Positions 36,511 to 46,037 of a stretch of DNA of 64,000 nt are shown here, in pieces (positions within the stretch are counted from its first letter, which is position 1; each line of letters starts with the position of its first letter). The position numbers and the translations under genes were made by a program. The notes under the pieces were generated by a model that searched no databases, was not told where the DNA came from, and was given only the letters and a program-made list of their open reading frames with translations. Source of the DNA: Legionella massiliensis (GTDB lineage: Bacteria > Pseudomonadota > Gammaproteobacteria > Legionellales > Legionellaceae); assembly GCF_000756815.1 (NCBI RefSeq), contig NZ_CCVW01000004.1:434001-498000 (forward strand), read 5' to 3'.

Positions 36511-37683
36511 ATGGAAACTGGTGCAGTCTTTTATACCATTTTTTTAATCTTTGCGGGTGCCGCTGTTTTTTCAACTCTGGTTCTTTACACCAGACAATCT
36601 CTTTTGGTTGCTTATATACTACTTGGCGCAGCCTTAGGGCCTTGGGGCTTAAAACTGGTTTCTGATATTAGTGTCGTACAGCAAGTTGGTGATATTGGTA
36701 TTGTATTTTTGCTTTTCCTCTTAGGGTTACATTTGCAGCCGCAAAATCTAGTCCACATGTTAAAGAAAATTACCTGGATTGCAGTTATAAGTTCTGCAGC
36801 ATTTGCAGTTATTGCTTATCTGATTGGCCGTTGGTTTGGCTTGGGAGTTGCTGAGTCTTGGATTTTAGGCGCTGCCATGATGTTCTCAAGTACGATTATC
36901 GGACTTAAGCTTCTTCCCACTACTATTTTGCATCATCAACATACTGGTGAGGTGATGATCTCAGTACTCTTAATGCAAGACGTTATTGCGATTATTGTAT
37001 TGATTCTGATCAATGGTGCTCAGCAAAGCGCTGGGTTTTCCTGGAATGATCTGGTTTTAGTTGGAGTTGCCTTACCTGCGCTCACACTTTTTGCCTTCGC
37101 TGTTGAGCGCTACATTCTTGTAAAATTGTTGGCTCGATTTGATAGAACACAAGAATATGTGTTTCTTTTATCAATTGGCTGGTGCTTAGGAATGTCCTTT
37201 TTAGCCGAGAAGGTCGGTTTATCTGAAGATATCGGTGCCTTTGTTGCCGGTGTTGCGCTTGCTTCGAGCCCGATTTCACTTTACCTTGCAGAAAGCTTGA
37301 AGCCCTTGCGTGACTTTTTCCTGGTAATGTTTTTCTTTTCGATTGGGGCGACCTTTAATTTTGGTTTTGTTGCCCAAGTAGTAATCCCTGCTTGTATCTT
37401 GTCTTTGCTTATGTTGGTCTTAAAGCCGCTTCTGTTTAAATTTCTACTTGTAAAAGCAGGGGAGAAAAGGGCTGTTGCCAAAGAGGTTGGGCTGCGGTTA
37501 GGTCAGGCAAGCGAATTTTCCTTGTTGGTGGCAAGTATTGCAGCGAGCACTAAATTGATTTCGGAGGTAGCCTCTAATTTGATCCAGGCAACTACAATTT
37601 TAACTTTTATAGTTTCATCCTATTTGGTCGTGTTGAAGTATCCAACTCCAATTGCCTTGTCTGACAAAATGCGTAAGGATTAA
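36511..37683 (+). CDS. Kef/CPA2-type cation:proton antiporter
   Basis: A 390-residue membrane protein with the Na+/H+ exchanger fold of the CPA2 family. Markers are AYILLGAALGPWGLKLV, VFLLFLLGLHLQP, SSTIIGLKLLP, LLMQDVIAIIVLILI with the conserved Asp, and GAFVAGVALASSP. It lacks the cytosolic TrkA-N/RCK domain of KefB/KefC, so gating must differ. Potassium or sodium efflux is the likely role. Its stop is 2 bp from the ampE start, so the two are coexpressed. Confidence 0.85.
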   Translation: METGAVFYTIFLIFAGAAVFSTLVLYTRQSLLVAYILLGAALGPWGLKLVSDISVVQQVGDIGIVFLLFLLGLHLQPQNLVHMLKKITWIAVISSAAFAVIAYLIGRWFGLGVAESWILGAAMMFSSTIIGLKLLPTTILHHQHTGEVMISVLLMQDVIAIIVLILINGAQQSAGFSWNDLVLVGVALPALTLFAFAVERYILVKLLARFDRTQEYVFLLSIGWCLGMSFLAEKVGLSEDIGAFVAGVALASSPISLYLAESLKPLRDFFLVMFFFSIGATFNFGFVAQVVIPACILSLLMLVLKPLLFKFLLVKAGEKRAVAKEVGLRLGQASEFSLLVASIAASTKLISEVASNLIQATTILTFIVSSYLVVLKYPTPIALSDKMRKD

Positions 37684-37685
37684 CA

Positions 37686-38438
37686 ATGAAATTGCTGGTT
37701 ATTCTGCTGTGTTTATTAAGTGAGCGCTATGTGGTTCATGCAGCTTCTTACCTGCGATTTAATTGGTTTACGGATTATTGTAATAAAATTTACCAGATTA
37801 GCCCCCAAACCAAGGTATTTTCAAACCCAGCAGTTATTCTCGCTTTGATCGTTTTGCCCTTAGTAATCCTATGCGCTTTGGTACTTTTACTCATAGATCA
37901 TTGGTTATTTGGCATTATTTGCTTTCTCCTCAATTTAGCTATTTTCTATTATTGTCTGGGGCCTGATAATCCCTTTTACCCTATAAGGGAAAAGGTTGAT
38001 GAGCCTGATCCTGAGCTTGCATCAGGTCGTTATTTTGCCCAGGTTAACGGTCAGTTATTCGCAGTGCTTTTCTGGTATGTAGTTGCCGGACCCTTAGCTG
38101 CTGTGGTTTATCGCTTGATCTCTCTATGTCGTGAACAGGAGTTAACTGCAAAGCTTGCGGAGAAAATTACTAGTATCTTGGACTGGATTCCAGCAAGAAT
38201 AAGTGTTTTGCTCTATTTATTAGTTGGAAATTTTCAAAAAGGGTATGGTTTTTTTGTACAAAGATTTTTTTCATTACCAGAAAATAACGATAGCTTCCTT
38301 AGTGAAGGAGGGCTGCTGGCTGCACGGATCAATGAAAGCGAACCAGTGTTACTACCTTATGCAGAAAATCTGGTTGAGCATGCGGTGATTGTTTATTTAG
38401 TATTACTTGCATTTTTTACTTTGGTTGCCTTAGTGTAA
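37686..38438 (+). CDS. ampE: AmpE-like inner-membrane protein
   Basis: A 250-residue protein with four to five hydrophobic segments. The stretch VNGQLFAVLFWYVVAGPLAAVVYRL (written by parts: NGQLFAVLFWYV, then GPLAAVVYRL) is characteristic of the AmpE/CobD-like family. AmpE is a putative sensor or transporter in beta-lactamase regulation; no ampD is adjacent here. It forms an operon with the antiporter and is followed by a lipoprotein gene and the PDH genes, recalling the ampDE-aceEF neighbourhood of other gammaproteobacteria. Confidence 0.75.
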   Translation: MKLLVILLCLLSERYVVHAASYLRFNWFTDYCNKIYQISPQTKVFSNPAVILALIVLPLVILCALVLLLIDHWLFGIICFLLNLAIFYYCLGPDNPFYPIREKVDEPDPELASGRYFAQVNGQLFAVLFWYVVAGPLAAVVYRLISLCREQELTAKLAEKITSILDWIPARISVLLYLLVGNFQKGYGFFVQRFFSLPENNDSFLSEGGLLAARINESEPVLLPYAENLVEHAVIVYLVLLAFFTLVALV

Positions 38439-38492
38439 ATCCGAGATCCACCGGTTTTGCGACAAAATGAATTTAAAATTAATGAGCAAACT

Positions 38493-38873
38493 ATGATTAA
38501 TCTGACAATACGTATCGTTATATGTTGTTGCTTTTTCCTCCTTGCCTCTTGTTTGCATCGTCCTGTACCCGCTAATACTGCGAGTTGTATTGCAAGCTGC
38601 GAAAGCAGACTAGCTGCTTGTACAAAGGTATGTCGCAATAACTGTGGACAATGTTCTGCCGCTGCAGGGCAGACAGCAGCTAGAAATTATGGTTATTATG
38701 AACATGAAAAAATGGAACAAGGCAAAATTATTGCGCTTCAGTTGAATTCCTTCCGCGATCCACTACAATGCCGCAAAGTAACCTGCAACTGCCAGGCTGA
38801 CTATGCAATTTGTAGGCAATCATGCGGTGGGGCGATAACTAAACGTTTGGAACATGCACCACTTTGCAGTTAG
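38493..38873 (+). CDS. Cysteine-rich lipoprotein
   Basis: A 126-residue secreted protein. The lipobox LASC places the lipidated Cys at residue 20. The mature part holds 12 more cysteines (32, 36, 43, 47, 51, 54, 93, 98, 100, 107, 111, 125), an even number that suggests six disulfides in the periplasm or at the surface. The first block (CIASCESRLAACTKVC) and the last (CNCQADYAICRQSC) resemble each other, suggesting a duplicated Cys module. ATG 38493 is preferred because it begins the signal peptide. I do not know the function. Confidence 0.75.
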   Translation: MINLTIRIVICCCFFLLASCLHRPVPANTASCIASCESRLAACTKVCRNNCGQCSAAAGQTAARNYGYYEHEKMEQGKIIALQLNSFRDPLQCRKVTCNCQADYAICRQSCGGAITKRLEHAPLCS

Positions 38874-38923
38874 CTTTCTTTGGTAATTCCAAATTGAATT
38901 AAAGTCTAATGAGGAACACATTC

Positions 38924-41590
38924 ATGGCACAAGATAAGAGTAATGATATTGACCCAGTTGAAACGCGTGAATGGCTGGATGCCTTACAAGCTGTTGTAGC
39001 CAATGATGGTAATGAACGAGCAGCATTCCTTATCCAGGAGTTGCTTAATAAAGCTAATGCAGATGGTGTGCACTTAGGTACTTCGATAAACACCGCTTAC
39101 CGCAATACTATAAGAACCCACGAAGAAAAACAGCTGCCACCTGATGAGGGTATTGGCAAACGTATCAGCGCACTCATTCGCTGGAATGCAGTTGCAATGG
39201 TTTTGCGTGCTGGAAAGTATGCATCTGAACTGGGTGGTCATATTGCATCTTATGCCTCGTCTTCGACACTCTATGAAACTGGTTTCAACCACTTCTTTAA
39301 AGGCCCAGAGGGTAACAGTGGCGGTGATTTGCTTTATATCCAAGGGCATTCAGCGCCAGGCATTTATGCTCGTGCTTTTCTTGAAGGCCGTTTGTCTGAG
39401 AATCAATTGAAGAATTTCAGACAAGAGGTTGAGGTTGATGGCCTTTCTTCATATCCGCATCCGTGGTTAATGGGCGATTTTTGGCAGTTTCCCACAGTAT
39501 CGATGGGACTTGGACCCTTACAAGCGATTTACCAAGCCCGTTTTCTTAAATATCTCGAAAATCGCGGTTTGATCAAAGCTGAAGGACGCAAGGTTTGGGC
39601 TTTCCTTGGTGATGGGGAGATGGACGAGCCGGAATCTGTTGGCGCCTTATCGATAGCTGCACGCGAAAAGTTAGATAATTTGATCTTTGTGGTGAATTGT
39701 AACCTGCAACGGCTTGATGGTCCTGTTCGTGGAAATGGCAAAATTATCCAAGAACTAGAAGGACTGTTCCGTGGAGCAGGCTGGAATGTAATTAAAGTTA
39801 TCTGGGGTGGTCGTTGGGATCCTCTATTCGCACGCGATCAAAATGGTTTGATGCAAAAGCGCATGGCTGAGTGTGTTGATGGTGATTACCAAGCCTATAA
39901 GGCCAATGATGGCGCCTATGTGCGTGAGCATTTCTTTGGTCAGTATCCAGAGCTCAAGAAAATGGTCGAATCAATGTCAGATGATGAGATTTGGCGTTTA
40001 AATCGTGGTGGTCATGATCCGCAAAAGGTTTATGCAGCCTACGCTCAAGCGGTTGAACATAAAGGCAGTCCTACAGTCATTCTTGCTAAAACGATTAAAG
40101 GCTATGGAATGGGGGCTGCTGGTGAAGGGCAAAATATTACCCATCAACAGAAGAAAATGAGTATTGAGCAATTACGTGCTTTCAGGGATCGATTCAGTAT
40201 TCCAATTAGTGATGATCAAATTACAGAGATTCCTTTCTATCGCCCAGCCGATGACAGTCCAGAACTGCGCTATATGCGTAAGCAGCGTGAGGCTTTAGGC
40301 GGTTATTTACCTGCACGTAATACAGCGTTTGAACCCTTAAAGGTACCTGCATTGTCAGCTTTCTCTACCGTGACGCAAAGCTCCGGTGAGCGAGAAATCT
40401 CTACGACAATGGCCTTCGTGCGCATACTTTCTGTTTTGTTAAAGGATAAGGAATTAAGTGCTCGGATAGTCCCAATTGTTCCTGATGAATGCCGTACCTT
40501 CGGTATGGAGGGTTTATTCCGTCAAATAGGGATTTATTCTCCTGTTGGCCAACTATATACTCCTGTAGATCACGAACAGGTGATGTACTACCGCGAGGCA
40601 AAAGATGGCCAGATTCTTGAAGAAGGAATCAACGAAGCCGGTGCTTTCTGCTCCTGGATTGCTGCTGCTACATCTTATAGTACTAACAAGCTAGCAATGA
40701 TTCCCTTCTATATCTACTATTCCATGTTCGGTTTTCAACGAATTGGCGATCTGGCTTGGGCCGCCGGCGATATGCAGGCGAGAGGGTTTTTACTTGGCGG
40801 TACTGCTGGCCGTACAACTCTGGCAGGCGAGGGACTGCAACATCAGGATGGTCATAGTCATCTAATGGCTGCAACAATTCCAAATTGCAAGGCCTATGAT
40901 CCAACCTATGCCTATGAACTTGCGGTGATCATTCAGGATGGCCTCTATCGCATGTATGAAAAACAAGAAAATATGTTTTATTACATCACAGTTATGAATG
41001 AGAACTATACCCAACCCGAGATGCCTAAAGGGGTTGAAGAAGGGATCATTAAAGGAATGTATCTCTTGCAAGAGAATGCTAAAAAGAGCAAAAAACGCGT
41101 GCAATTATTAGGTTGTGGAACGATTTTAAGAGAAGTCATCGCTGCTGCAAAAATGCTTGAAGACGATTTTTCTGTTGGTGCAGATATTTGGTCGGTGACT
41201 AGCTTTACTGAGTTAAGACGTGATGGTCTGGCTGCTGAGCGTCACAACCGTATGCATCCAGAAGCTAAAAAGCCAAAGCAAGCCTACGTCACCGAGCTTC
41301 TTGCTGATCGTAAAGGGCCTATTATTGCTGCAACTGATTATATGCGCCTCTATGCTGATCAAATTAGACCCTTTGTGTCAGCGCCCTATACTACTCTGGG
41401 AACTGATGGTTATGGACGAAGCGATACCCGTGAGCGTCTGCGTCATTTCTTTGAGGTTGATGCTAAGTTTGTTGTTTTAGCTGCATTGGAAGCCCTAGTT
41501 AAACAAGGTGATATGCCTAAATCATGCTTAGCTGATGCGATGAAGCGTTATGGAATTAAAAGCGAAAAACAGGATCCAGTGAGCCACTAA
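38924..41590 (+). CDS. aceE: Pyruvate dehydrogenase E1 component AceE
   Basis: The homodimeric thiamine-diphosphate E1 subunit, 888 residues (E. coli 887). The ThDP motif is visible as GDGEMDEPES with NLQRLDGPVRGNGKI. The GHSAPGIYAR and GEGLQHQDGHSH loops carry active-site His residues. It decarboxylates pyruvate and acetylates AceF. The ATG at 38924 has a GAGG site upstream. aceF follows after 40 bp. There is no pdhR regulator next to it, unlike E. coli. Confidence 0.97.
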   Translation: MAQDKSNDIDPVETREWLDALQAVVANDGNERAAFLIQELLNKANADGVHLGTSINTAYRNTIRTHEEKQLPPDEGIGKRISALIRWNAVAMVLRAGKYASELGGHIASYASSSTLYETGFNHFFKGPEGNSGGDLLYIQGHSAPGIYARAFLEGRLSENQLKNFRQEVEVDGLSSYPHPWLMGDFWQFPTVSMGLGPLQAIYQARFLKYLENRGLIKAEGRKVWAFLGDGEMDEPESVGALSIAAREKLDNLIFVVNCNLQRLDGPVRGNGKIIQELEGLFRGAGWNVIKVIWGGRWDPLFARDQNGLMQKRMAECVDGDYQAYKANDGAYVREHFFGQYPELKKMVESMSDDEIWRLNRGGHDPQKVYAAYAQAVEHKGSPTVILAKTIKGYGMGAAGEGQNITHQQKKMSIEQLRAFRDRFSIPISDDQITEIPFYRPADDSPELRYMRKQREALGGYLPARNTAFEPLKVPALSAFSTVTQSSGEREISTTMAFVRILSVLLKDKELSARIVPIVPDECRTFGMEGLFRQIGIYSPVGQLYTPVDHEQVMYYREAKDGQILEEGINEAGAFCSWIAAATSYSTNKLAMIPFYIYYSMFGFQRIGDLAWAAGDMQARGFLLGGTAGRTTLAGEGLQHQDGHSHLMAATIPNCKAYDPTYAYELAVIIQDGLYRMYEKQENMFYYITVMNENYTQPEMPKGVEEGIIKGMYLLQENAKKSKKRVQLLGCGTILREVIAAAKMLEDDFSVGADIWSVTSFTELRRDGLAAERHNRMHPEAKKPKQAYVTELLADRKGPIIAATDYMRLYADQIRPFVSAPYTTLGTDGYGRSDTRERLRHFFEVDAKFVVLAALEALVKQGDMPKSCLADAMKRYGIKSEKQDPVSH

Positions 41591-41630
41591 TTAATAATAA
41601 ATTGCAGTTACCTGTTTACTGAGGATAAAA

Positions 41631-43253
41631 ATGGCAGATGAGATAAAAGTAAAGATTCCTGATATTGGTGGCGCAACTGGCGTTGATGTCATTGAAGTCA
41701 TGGTAAAGCCCGGAGACCAAGTTGAGATCGATACTCCGTTGATTACCCTTGAATCAGATAAGGCTAGCATGGAGATTCCTTCACCGCAGGCTGGCAAAAT
41801 AGCCAAGTTGGAGGTAAAGGTTGGTGATAAGGTTTCAGAGGGCGATCTAATCTTAACTCTAGTTGCGGAAGGGCAAGCGAGTCAAGCGCCTGTTGTTGAA
41901 CAACAAGCGCAGCAAACTGCTTCCAATACAGAAGAAAAGCCCAAAGAAGAGAAGGCTGAGAAACCGGCAACAAGTTCACAACGTCTTGAGGTAAGAATAC
42001 CCGATATCGGTGGCGCAACGGATGTTGATGTTATTGAGATTATGGTGAGTGCTGGACAGTCTGTAACCCTTGATCAAGCTCTTATTACGCTAGAAGGCGA
42101 TAAGGCAACAATGGATATTCCAGCGCCAGCTGCTGGAGTTGTTGAAGATCTAAGGCTGAAGCTTGGTGATAAGGTTTCTCAAGGAGACCTTATTCTGGTG
42201 ATGAAAGCAGAGCTTGCGGTTGCATCAGCTAGTTCAGAGCCTGTCAAACAAGCTGGACCTGAGAGCGCTGTTGCTAAACCAGAAGCACTAGCTAAGCAAG
42301 AAACAGAGAAAACAACTACAGCGACCCTAGCGCTAAGTTCTGAATCAACAGTGGCGGCAAATATTTCTGGTGGCCCAGCTGTTCGTCGTATGGCTCGTGA
42401 GTTGGGTGTTAATTTAGCCGAGGTAAAAGGAACCGGCCGTAAATCGCGAATTACCAAGGAAGATATTCAACTTTATGTAAAAACTAAGTTGAGTGAAAAA
42501 TCCAGTGGTTCTGGTTTTGCCCTTCCTAGTGCTCCAGTGATTGATTTCTCTAAATTTGGTGAAATTGAGGTTAAGCCACTTAATAAGATTAAGCGATTAA
42601 CTGGTGTTAACGTTCATCGCTCTTGGATAACTATTCCGCATGTTACTCAATTTGATGAAGCTGACATTACTGATTTAGAGGCATTTAGAAAATCAGAATC
42701 TGACAATAGCAAACAGACAGGCTATAAGCTAACCATGCTGGCTTTTGTAACTAAAGTAGTTGCTAAGGCCTTGGCTGTTTACCCACAATTCAATGCTTCG
42801 CTTGACGCTAGTGGTGAAAATCTAATTTATAAGCAGTATTTCAACATCGGTATTGCAGTAGAAACACCCAATGGTTTAGTCGTGCCAGTAATACGCAACG
42901 TTGATCAATTGACTGTTGGTCAAATCGCTGAAGAAATGGCTCGCTTAAGCACGAAGGCGCGTGACAAGGGATTAATGCCTGCTGATATGAGCGGTGGTTG
43001 TTTTACCATTTCAAGCCTTGGAGGCATTGGTGGTACAGCCTTTACCCCGATCGTAAACAGTCCTGAAGTGGCTATTTTAGGACTTTCGCGCTCTAGTATT
43101 AAACCGGTGTTTATTAATGGTGAATTTAAACCAAGACTGATGCTGCCCTTATCTCTATCCTATGATCATCGAGTTATTGATGGTGCAGAGGCTGCGCGTT
43201 TCACACGATACCTGAGTGAATCCTTGGCGGATATTCGACGAATTTTGTTGTAA
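41631..43253 (+). CDS. aceF: Pyruvate dehydrogenase E2 component AceF
   Basis: Dihydrolipoamide acetyltransferase, 540 residues. Two lipoyl domains are present, with lysines K44 (ESDKASMEIP) and K158 (EGDKATMDIP), separated by Ala/Gln/Lys-rich linkers; E. coli has three. A peripheral-subunit-binding domain (GPAVRRMARELGVNL) follows at about 245-285. The catalytic core ends with SYDHRVIDGA, which contains the active-site His. It forms the core of the PDH complex with AceE and LpdA. Confidence 0.96.
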   Translation: MADEIKVKIPDIGGATGVDVIEVMVKPGDQVEIDTPLITLESDKASMEIPSPQAGKIAKLEVKVGDKVSEGDLILTLVAEGQASQAPVVEQQAQQTASNTEEKPKEEKAEKPATSSQRLEVRIPDIGGATDVDVIEIMVSAGQSVTLDQALITLEGDKATMDIPAPAAGVVEDLRLKLGDKVSQGDLILVMKAELAVASASSEPVKQAGPESAVAKPEALAKQETEKTTTATLALSSESTVAANISGGPAVRRMARELGVNLAEVKGTGRKSRITKEDIQLYVKTKLSEKSSGSGFALPSAPVIDFSKFGEIEVKPLNKIKRLTGVNVHRSWITIPHVTQFDEADITDLEAFRKSESDNSKQTGYKLTMLAFVTKVVAKALAVYPQFNASLDASGENLIYKQYFNIGIAVETPNGLVVPVIRNVDQLTVGQIAEEMARLSTKARDKGLMPADMSGGCFTISSLGGIGGTAFTPIVNSPEVAILGLSRSSIKPVFINGEFKPRLMLPLSLSYDHRVIDGAEAARFTRYLSESLADIRRILL

Positions 43254-43294
43254 AAAATCATAATAAAAAATTTAGAAATTTAAAGAGGCCTGTG

Positions 43295-44719
43295 ATGACT
43301 GGAAATATTAAAACTGAAGTAGTGGTGCTAGGTAGTGGTCCTGGTGGTTATACAGCAGCATTTCGCGCTGCTGATTTGGGTAAAAAAGTAGTCTTGGTAG
43401 AGCGCTTTGATAGCTTAGGTGGCGTATGTTTGAATGTTGGCTGTATCCCATCAAAGGCCTTGTTACATATTGCTAAAGTGGTTGATGAAACCCATGAAAT
43501 GGCTGATCAGGGTGTGAGCTTCGGCAAGCCCAAACTCGATAACAAAAAAATGGTTGGCTGGAAAAATTCTGTGGTGTCTAAATTGACTGGTGGCTTGAAA
43601 ATGTTGGCCAAGCAGCGCAAAGTTGAAGTCGTAACTGGCATGGGCAAATTCTCTGGAACTCATCAAATTACCGTTGAAGGAAAAGAGGGCTCCACAACTA
43701 TTGATTTCGAAAACGCAATTATTGCTGTTGGTAGCGAATCGATTAATCTGCCTTTTATACCCGAAGACCCACGTATTTTCAGTTCTACAGGCGCTTTAGA
43801 ATTGGCGGACATCAAAGGCAGCTTGCTAGTTTTAGGTGGCGGTATTATCGGTTTAGAAATGGCAACTGTTTACTCCGCTCTAGGCGTAGAAGTGACCGTT
43901 GTTGAGTTTATGGATCAATTAATTCCTGGCGCAGATGCTGATTTAGTTAACGTTTTACAAAAACGCATGACCAAAAAAGGCGTCAAATTCCTCCTGAAAA
44001 CAAAAGTAACTGCAATGGAAGCTAAGAAAGACGGTATCTATGTGTCTATGGAAGGTCAGCATGTCACAGATAAACCTAGCTGCTTCCAACAAGTTCTTGT
44101 TTGCGTTGGCAGAAAACCAAATGGTGGTGCAATTGATGGTGGCAAGGCGGGAATCAATGTTGACGAACGCGGCTTTATCAAGGTTGATAAGCAAATGCGC
44201 ACTAACGTAGCTCATATTTATGCGATTGGTGACGTGGTTGGCCAACCAATGCTTGCTCATAAAGCAATTCCCGAAGGTCGTGTTGCTGCAGAAGTAATTG
44301 CTGGATTGAAGCATTATTTTGATCCACGTTGCATACCAAGTGTTGCCTATACCGATCCTGAAATTGCCTGGACTGGTCTGACAGAAAAAGAAGCGAAAGA
44401 GAAGGGTATTGCTTGTGAGAAAGCAGTATTTCCTTGGATGGCAAGTGGCCGAGCTTTAAGTATGGGACGTGAAGAGGGAATGACTAAATTACTCTTTGAT
44501 CCAAAAACTAAGCGTATCCTGGGGGCAGGAATCGTAGGGGTTAATGCAGGTGATTTGATTACAGAAGCGTCTCTGGCAATTGAAATGGAATGTGATGTTG
44601 AGGATATTGCTCTGACTATTCATCCTCATCCAACACTTTCTGAGCCTATTGCGATGGCAGCAGAGATTTTTGAAGGGACAATTACTGATCTTTATATGCC
44701 TAAGAAGAAAAAGGATTAG
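43295..44719 (+). CDS. lpdA: Dihydrolipoamide dehydrogenase
   Basis: The E3 subunit, 474 residues. It has the FAD motif GSGPGGYTAA (13-22), redox disulfide Cys45/Cys50 (GGVCLNVGCIPSK), NAD motif GGGIIGLEMA, and the C-terminal HPHPTLSE active-site His-Glu pair. It reoxidises lipoamide for PDH and probably also for 2-oxoglutarate dehydrogenase. Start ATG 43295 is preferred over the GTG one codon earlier. A family C palindrome begins 9 bp after the stop. Confidence 0.97.
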   Translation: MTGNIKTEVVVLGSGPGGYTAAFRAADLGKKVVLVERFDSLGGVCLNVGCIPSKALLHIAKVVDETHEMADQGVSFGKPKLDNKKMVGWKNSVVSKLTGGLKMLAKQRKVEVVTGMGKFSGTHQITVEGKEGSTTIDFENAIIAVGSESINLPFIPEDPRIFSSTGALELADIKGSLLVLGGGIIGLEMATVYSALGVEVTVVEFMDQLIPGADADLVNVLQKRMTKKGVKFLLKTKVTAMEAKKDGIYVSMEGQHVTDKPSCFQQVLVCVGRKPNGGAIDGGKAGINVDERGFIKVDKQMRTNVAHIYAIGDVVGQPMLAHKAIPEGRVAAEVIAGLKHYFDPRCIPSVAYTDPEIAWTGLTEKEAKEKGIACEKAVFPWMASGRALSMGREEGMTKLLFDPKTKRILGAGIVGVNAGDLITEASLAIEMECDVEDIALTIHPHPTLSEPIAMAAEIFEGTITDLYMPKKKKD

Positions 44720-44727
44720 GTTAAGTT

Positions 44728-44839
44728 CCCCTCATCCGCCCTACGGGCACCTTCTCCCCAAAGGGGGAGAAGAGAGATATCAACTTATAAATTTCCTTCG
44801 CCCCTCTGGGGAGAAGGTGCCCGTAGGGCAGATGAGGGG
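44728..44839. repeat. Palindromic repeat, family C
   Basis: A 112-bp palindrome with arms CCCCTCATCCGCCCTACGGG and their near-perfect complement at 44819-44839, and inner CTTCTCCCC/GGGGAGAAG arms. Related copies lie at 30274-30383, 56514-56562 and 59119-59146. It starts 9 bp after the lpdA stop and ends 28 bp before rimI; the reading frame of rimI runs open through it. Confidence 0.9.
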
Positions 44840-44867
44840 TTCTACGAACATAAAACTTGAGGTCACA

Positions 44868-45329
44868 ATGGAATCGATAATCCGTCCAATGAAGCAAAGC
44901 GATATTGACAGCGTTTACGCTATTGAAACCGCAACTCACCGTGCTCCCTGGAGTAGGGATATTTTGAGTGATTGTGTTTTAGTGGGTTATGACTGCCGTG
45001 TATTTGAGCTCAGTGATAACAATGTGAAGCAAATCGTTGGTTATATGATATGTCGCAATAGTCAATCTATCTGTCATATCCTAAACCTCTGCATTTCGGC
45101 TCAAAATCAAAATAAAGGTTATGGCAAATCATTATTAAAATCAGTTCTTGATACCTTGGAAGCTAATCCAAAAATAACCTCTGTTGTATTGGAAGTTCGT
45201 CCAAGTAATACAGCTGCTCTTGCCTTGTATAAAAAATTTGGCTTTCAGCAAGATTCAATTAAAGAAGACTATTATATCGATGGCCAAGGTACTGAAGATG
45301 CTATTCTACTGAAAAAGGTTTTGATTTAA
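44868..45329 (+). CDS. rimI: Ribosomal protein S18-alanine N-acetyltransferase RimI
   Basis: A 153-residue GNAT acetyltransferase. It has the family opening IRPMKQSDIDSVYAIE, then HRAPWS, the acetyl-CoA loop QNQNKGYGKSLL, and VRPSNTAALALYKKFGF, the standard RimI end of the fold. The ATG at 44868 has a GAGG site 5-6 bases upstream. RimI acetylates the N-terminal Ala of S18; another GNAT substrate is possible. It is separated from lpdA by the family C repeat. Confidence 0.85.
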   Translation: MESIIRPMKQSDIDSVYAIETATHRAPWSRDILSDCVLVGYDCRVFELSDNNVKQIVGYMICRNSQSICHILNLCISAQNQNKGYGKSLLKSVLDTLEANPKITSVVLEVRPSNTAALALYKKFGFQQDSIKEDYYIDGQGTEDAILLKKVLI

Positions 45330-45348
45330 CGTCAGTTATCTTTAACGA

Positions 45349-45358
45349 CTATACTTAG
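45349..45358 (+). promoter_or_regulatory. Sigma-S-like extended -10 (CTATACTTAG)
   Basis: CTATACTTAG lies 26 bp before the frameshifted ATG of the cyclic-nucleotide-binding gene and 20 bp after the rimI stop. It is identical to the core at 10427. Confidence 0.5.
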
Positions 45359-45384
45359 TTTAACCTCACCCTCTGAAGAACATT

Positions 45385-46007
45385 ATGGAAAGTTTTCTGA
45401 TGCTGAACTAGCAATTTTAAAAAACACCAAATTATTAAAAAATTTCTCTGATGAAGACTTCTCCGAATTTATAAAAATGTCTAAACGAGTTATTTTTGTA
45501 GAAGGCGAAATGCTCACCAAAGAAGGCGAAAAAAATGATAATTTCTATATTCTCATAGCCGGCTCTGTTGGTTTGTTTAAGGAATGTGACAAGAAAAATA
45601 TCAATGAACATATAGGGACTCTGAATAGTGGTGAAACTATTGGTGAAATGAGGGTCATTAAAAACCGAGAGTGCTCACTCACAGTCACTGCTTCTGAGAA
45701 TCTGACGGCTCTACAAGCGCCGATTAGCCTTTTAGCTGAAAACGCTCACCTCTATGAAAAATTCCTTGAGTCAATAGTAGATATTATTAGTAATCGCTTG
45801 CGTGAAACTAATTACTTTACGGCAAAAAGCTCATTAGAAAAGAAGTTGAAAAAAAGGCAATTGCGCTTAAGCATTTTAGGCATCGTAGTTCTATTCGCTT
45901 TCCTGTTTGAATTAGGTTTGGGCTTATACTATGTCCTTAATGCAAATGAGTATATTTGTACTAAAATAGACCATAGCCCACCACAATTTCCCCTTTTAAA
46001 GCGATGA
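45385..46007 (+). pseudogene. Cyclic-nucleotide-binding membrane protein, frameshifted at its start
   Basis: From 45330 the frame reads a cNMP-binding (CRP-type) domain: FSDAELAILKNTKLL, then VIFVEGEMLTKEGEKNDNFY and SGETIGEMRVI. A coiled segment and one membrane helix (about ILGIVVLFAFLFELGLGLYY) near the C-terminus follow. That frame has no ATG, GTG, TTG or CTG before 45477. The natural start, ATG 45385 (MESF), is one base out of frame and ends at a TAG at 45409. One extra T in the run TTTT (45393-45396) would restore MESFSDAELA. It is either a recent frameshift, a slippery-tract switch, or a base-call error. Translation from 45477 would lose the first part of the cNMP fold. Confidence 0.6.
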
Positions 46008-46037
46008 GGTCATGCCCCTGCATTGCGCTCCCAAAGA

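Noticed and set aside
36405-36665. 86-codon open frame before the antiporter gene
   Set aside because: It overlaps the antiporter start in another frame and is Cys/Phe-rich from the AT-rich sequence.
37082-37279. Possible antisense gene inside the antiporter
   Set aside because: The forward frame has strong family motifs, and the antisense one has none; it is a shadow frame.
36511-38438. Beta-lactam response locus through ampE
   Set aside because: No ampD, ampC or ampR near; AmpE alone does not indicate an inducible beta-lactamase.
44649-44867. Upstream extension of the rimI reading frame
   Set aside because: The extra codons come from the family C repeat; ATG 44868 has its own ribosome site and begins the GNAT domain.
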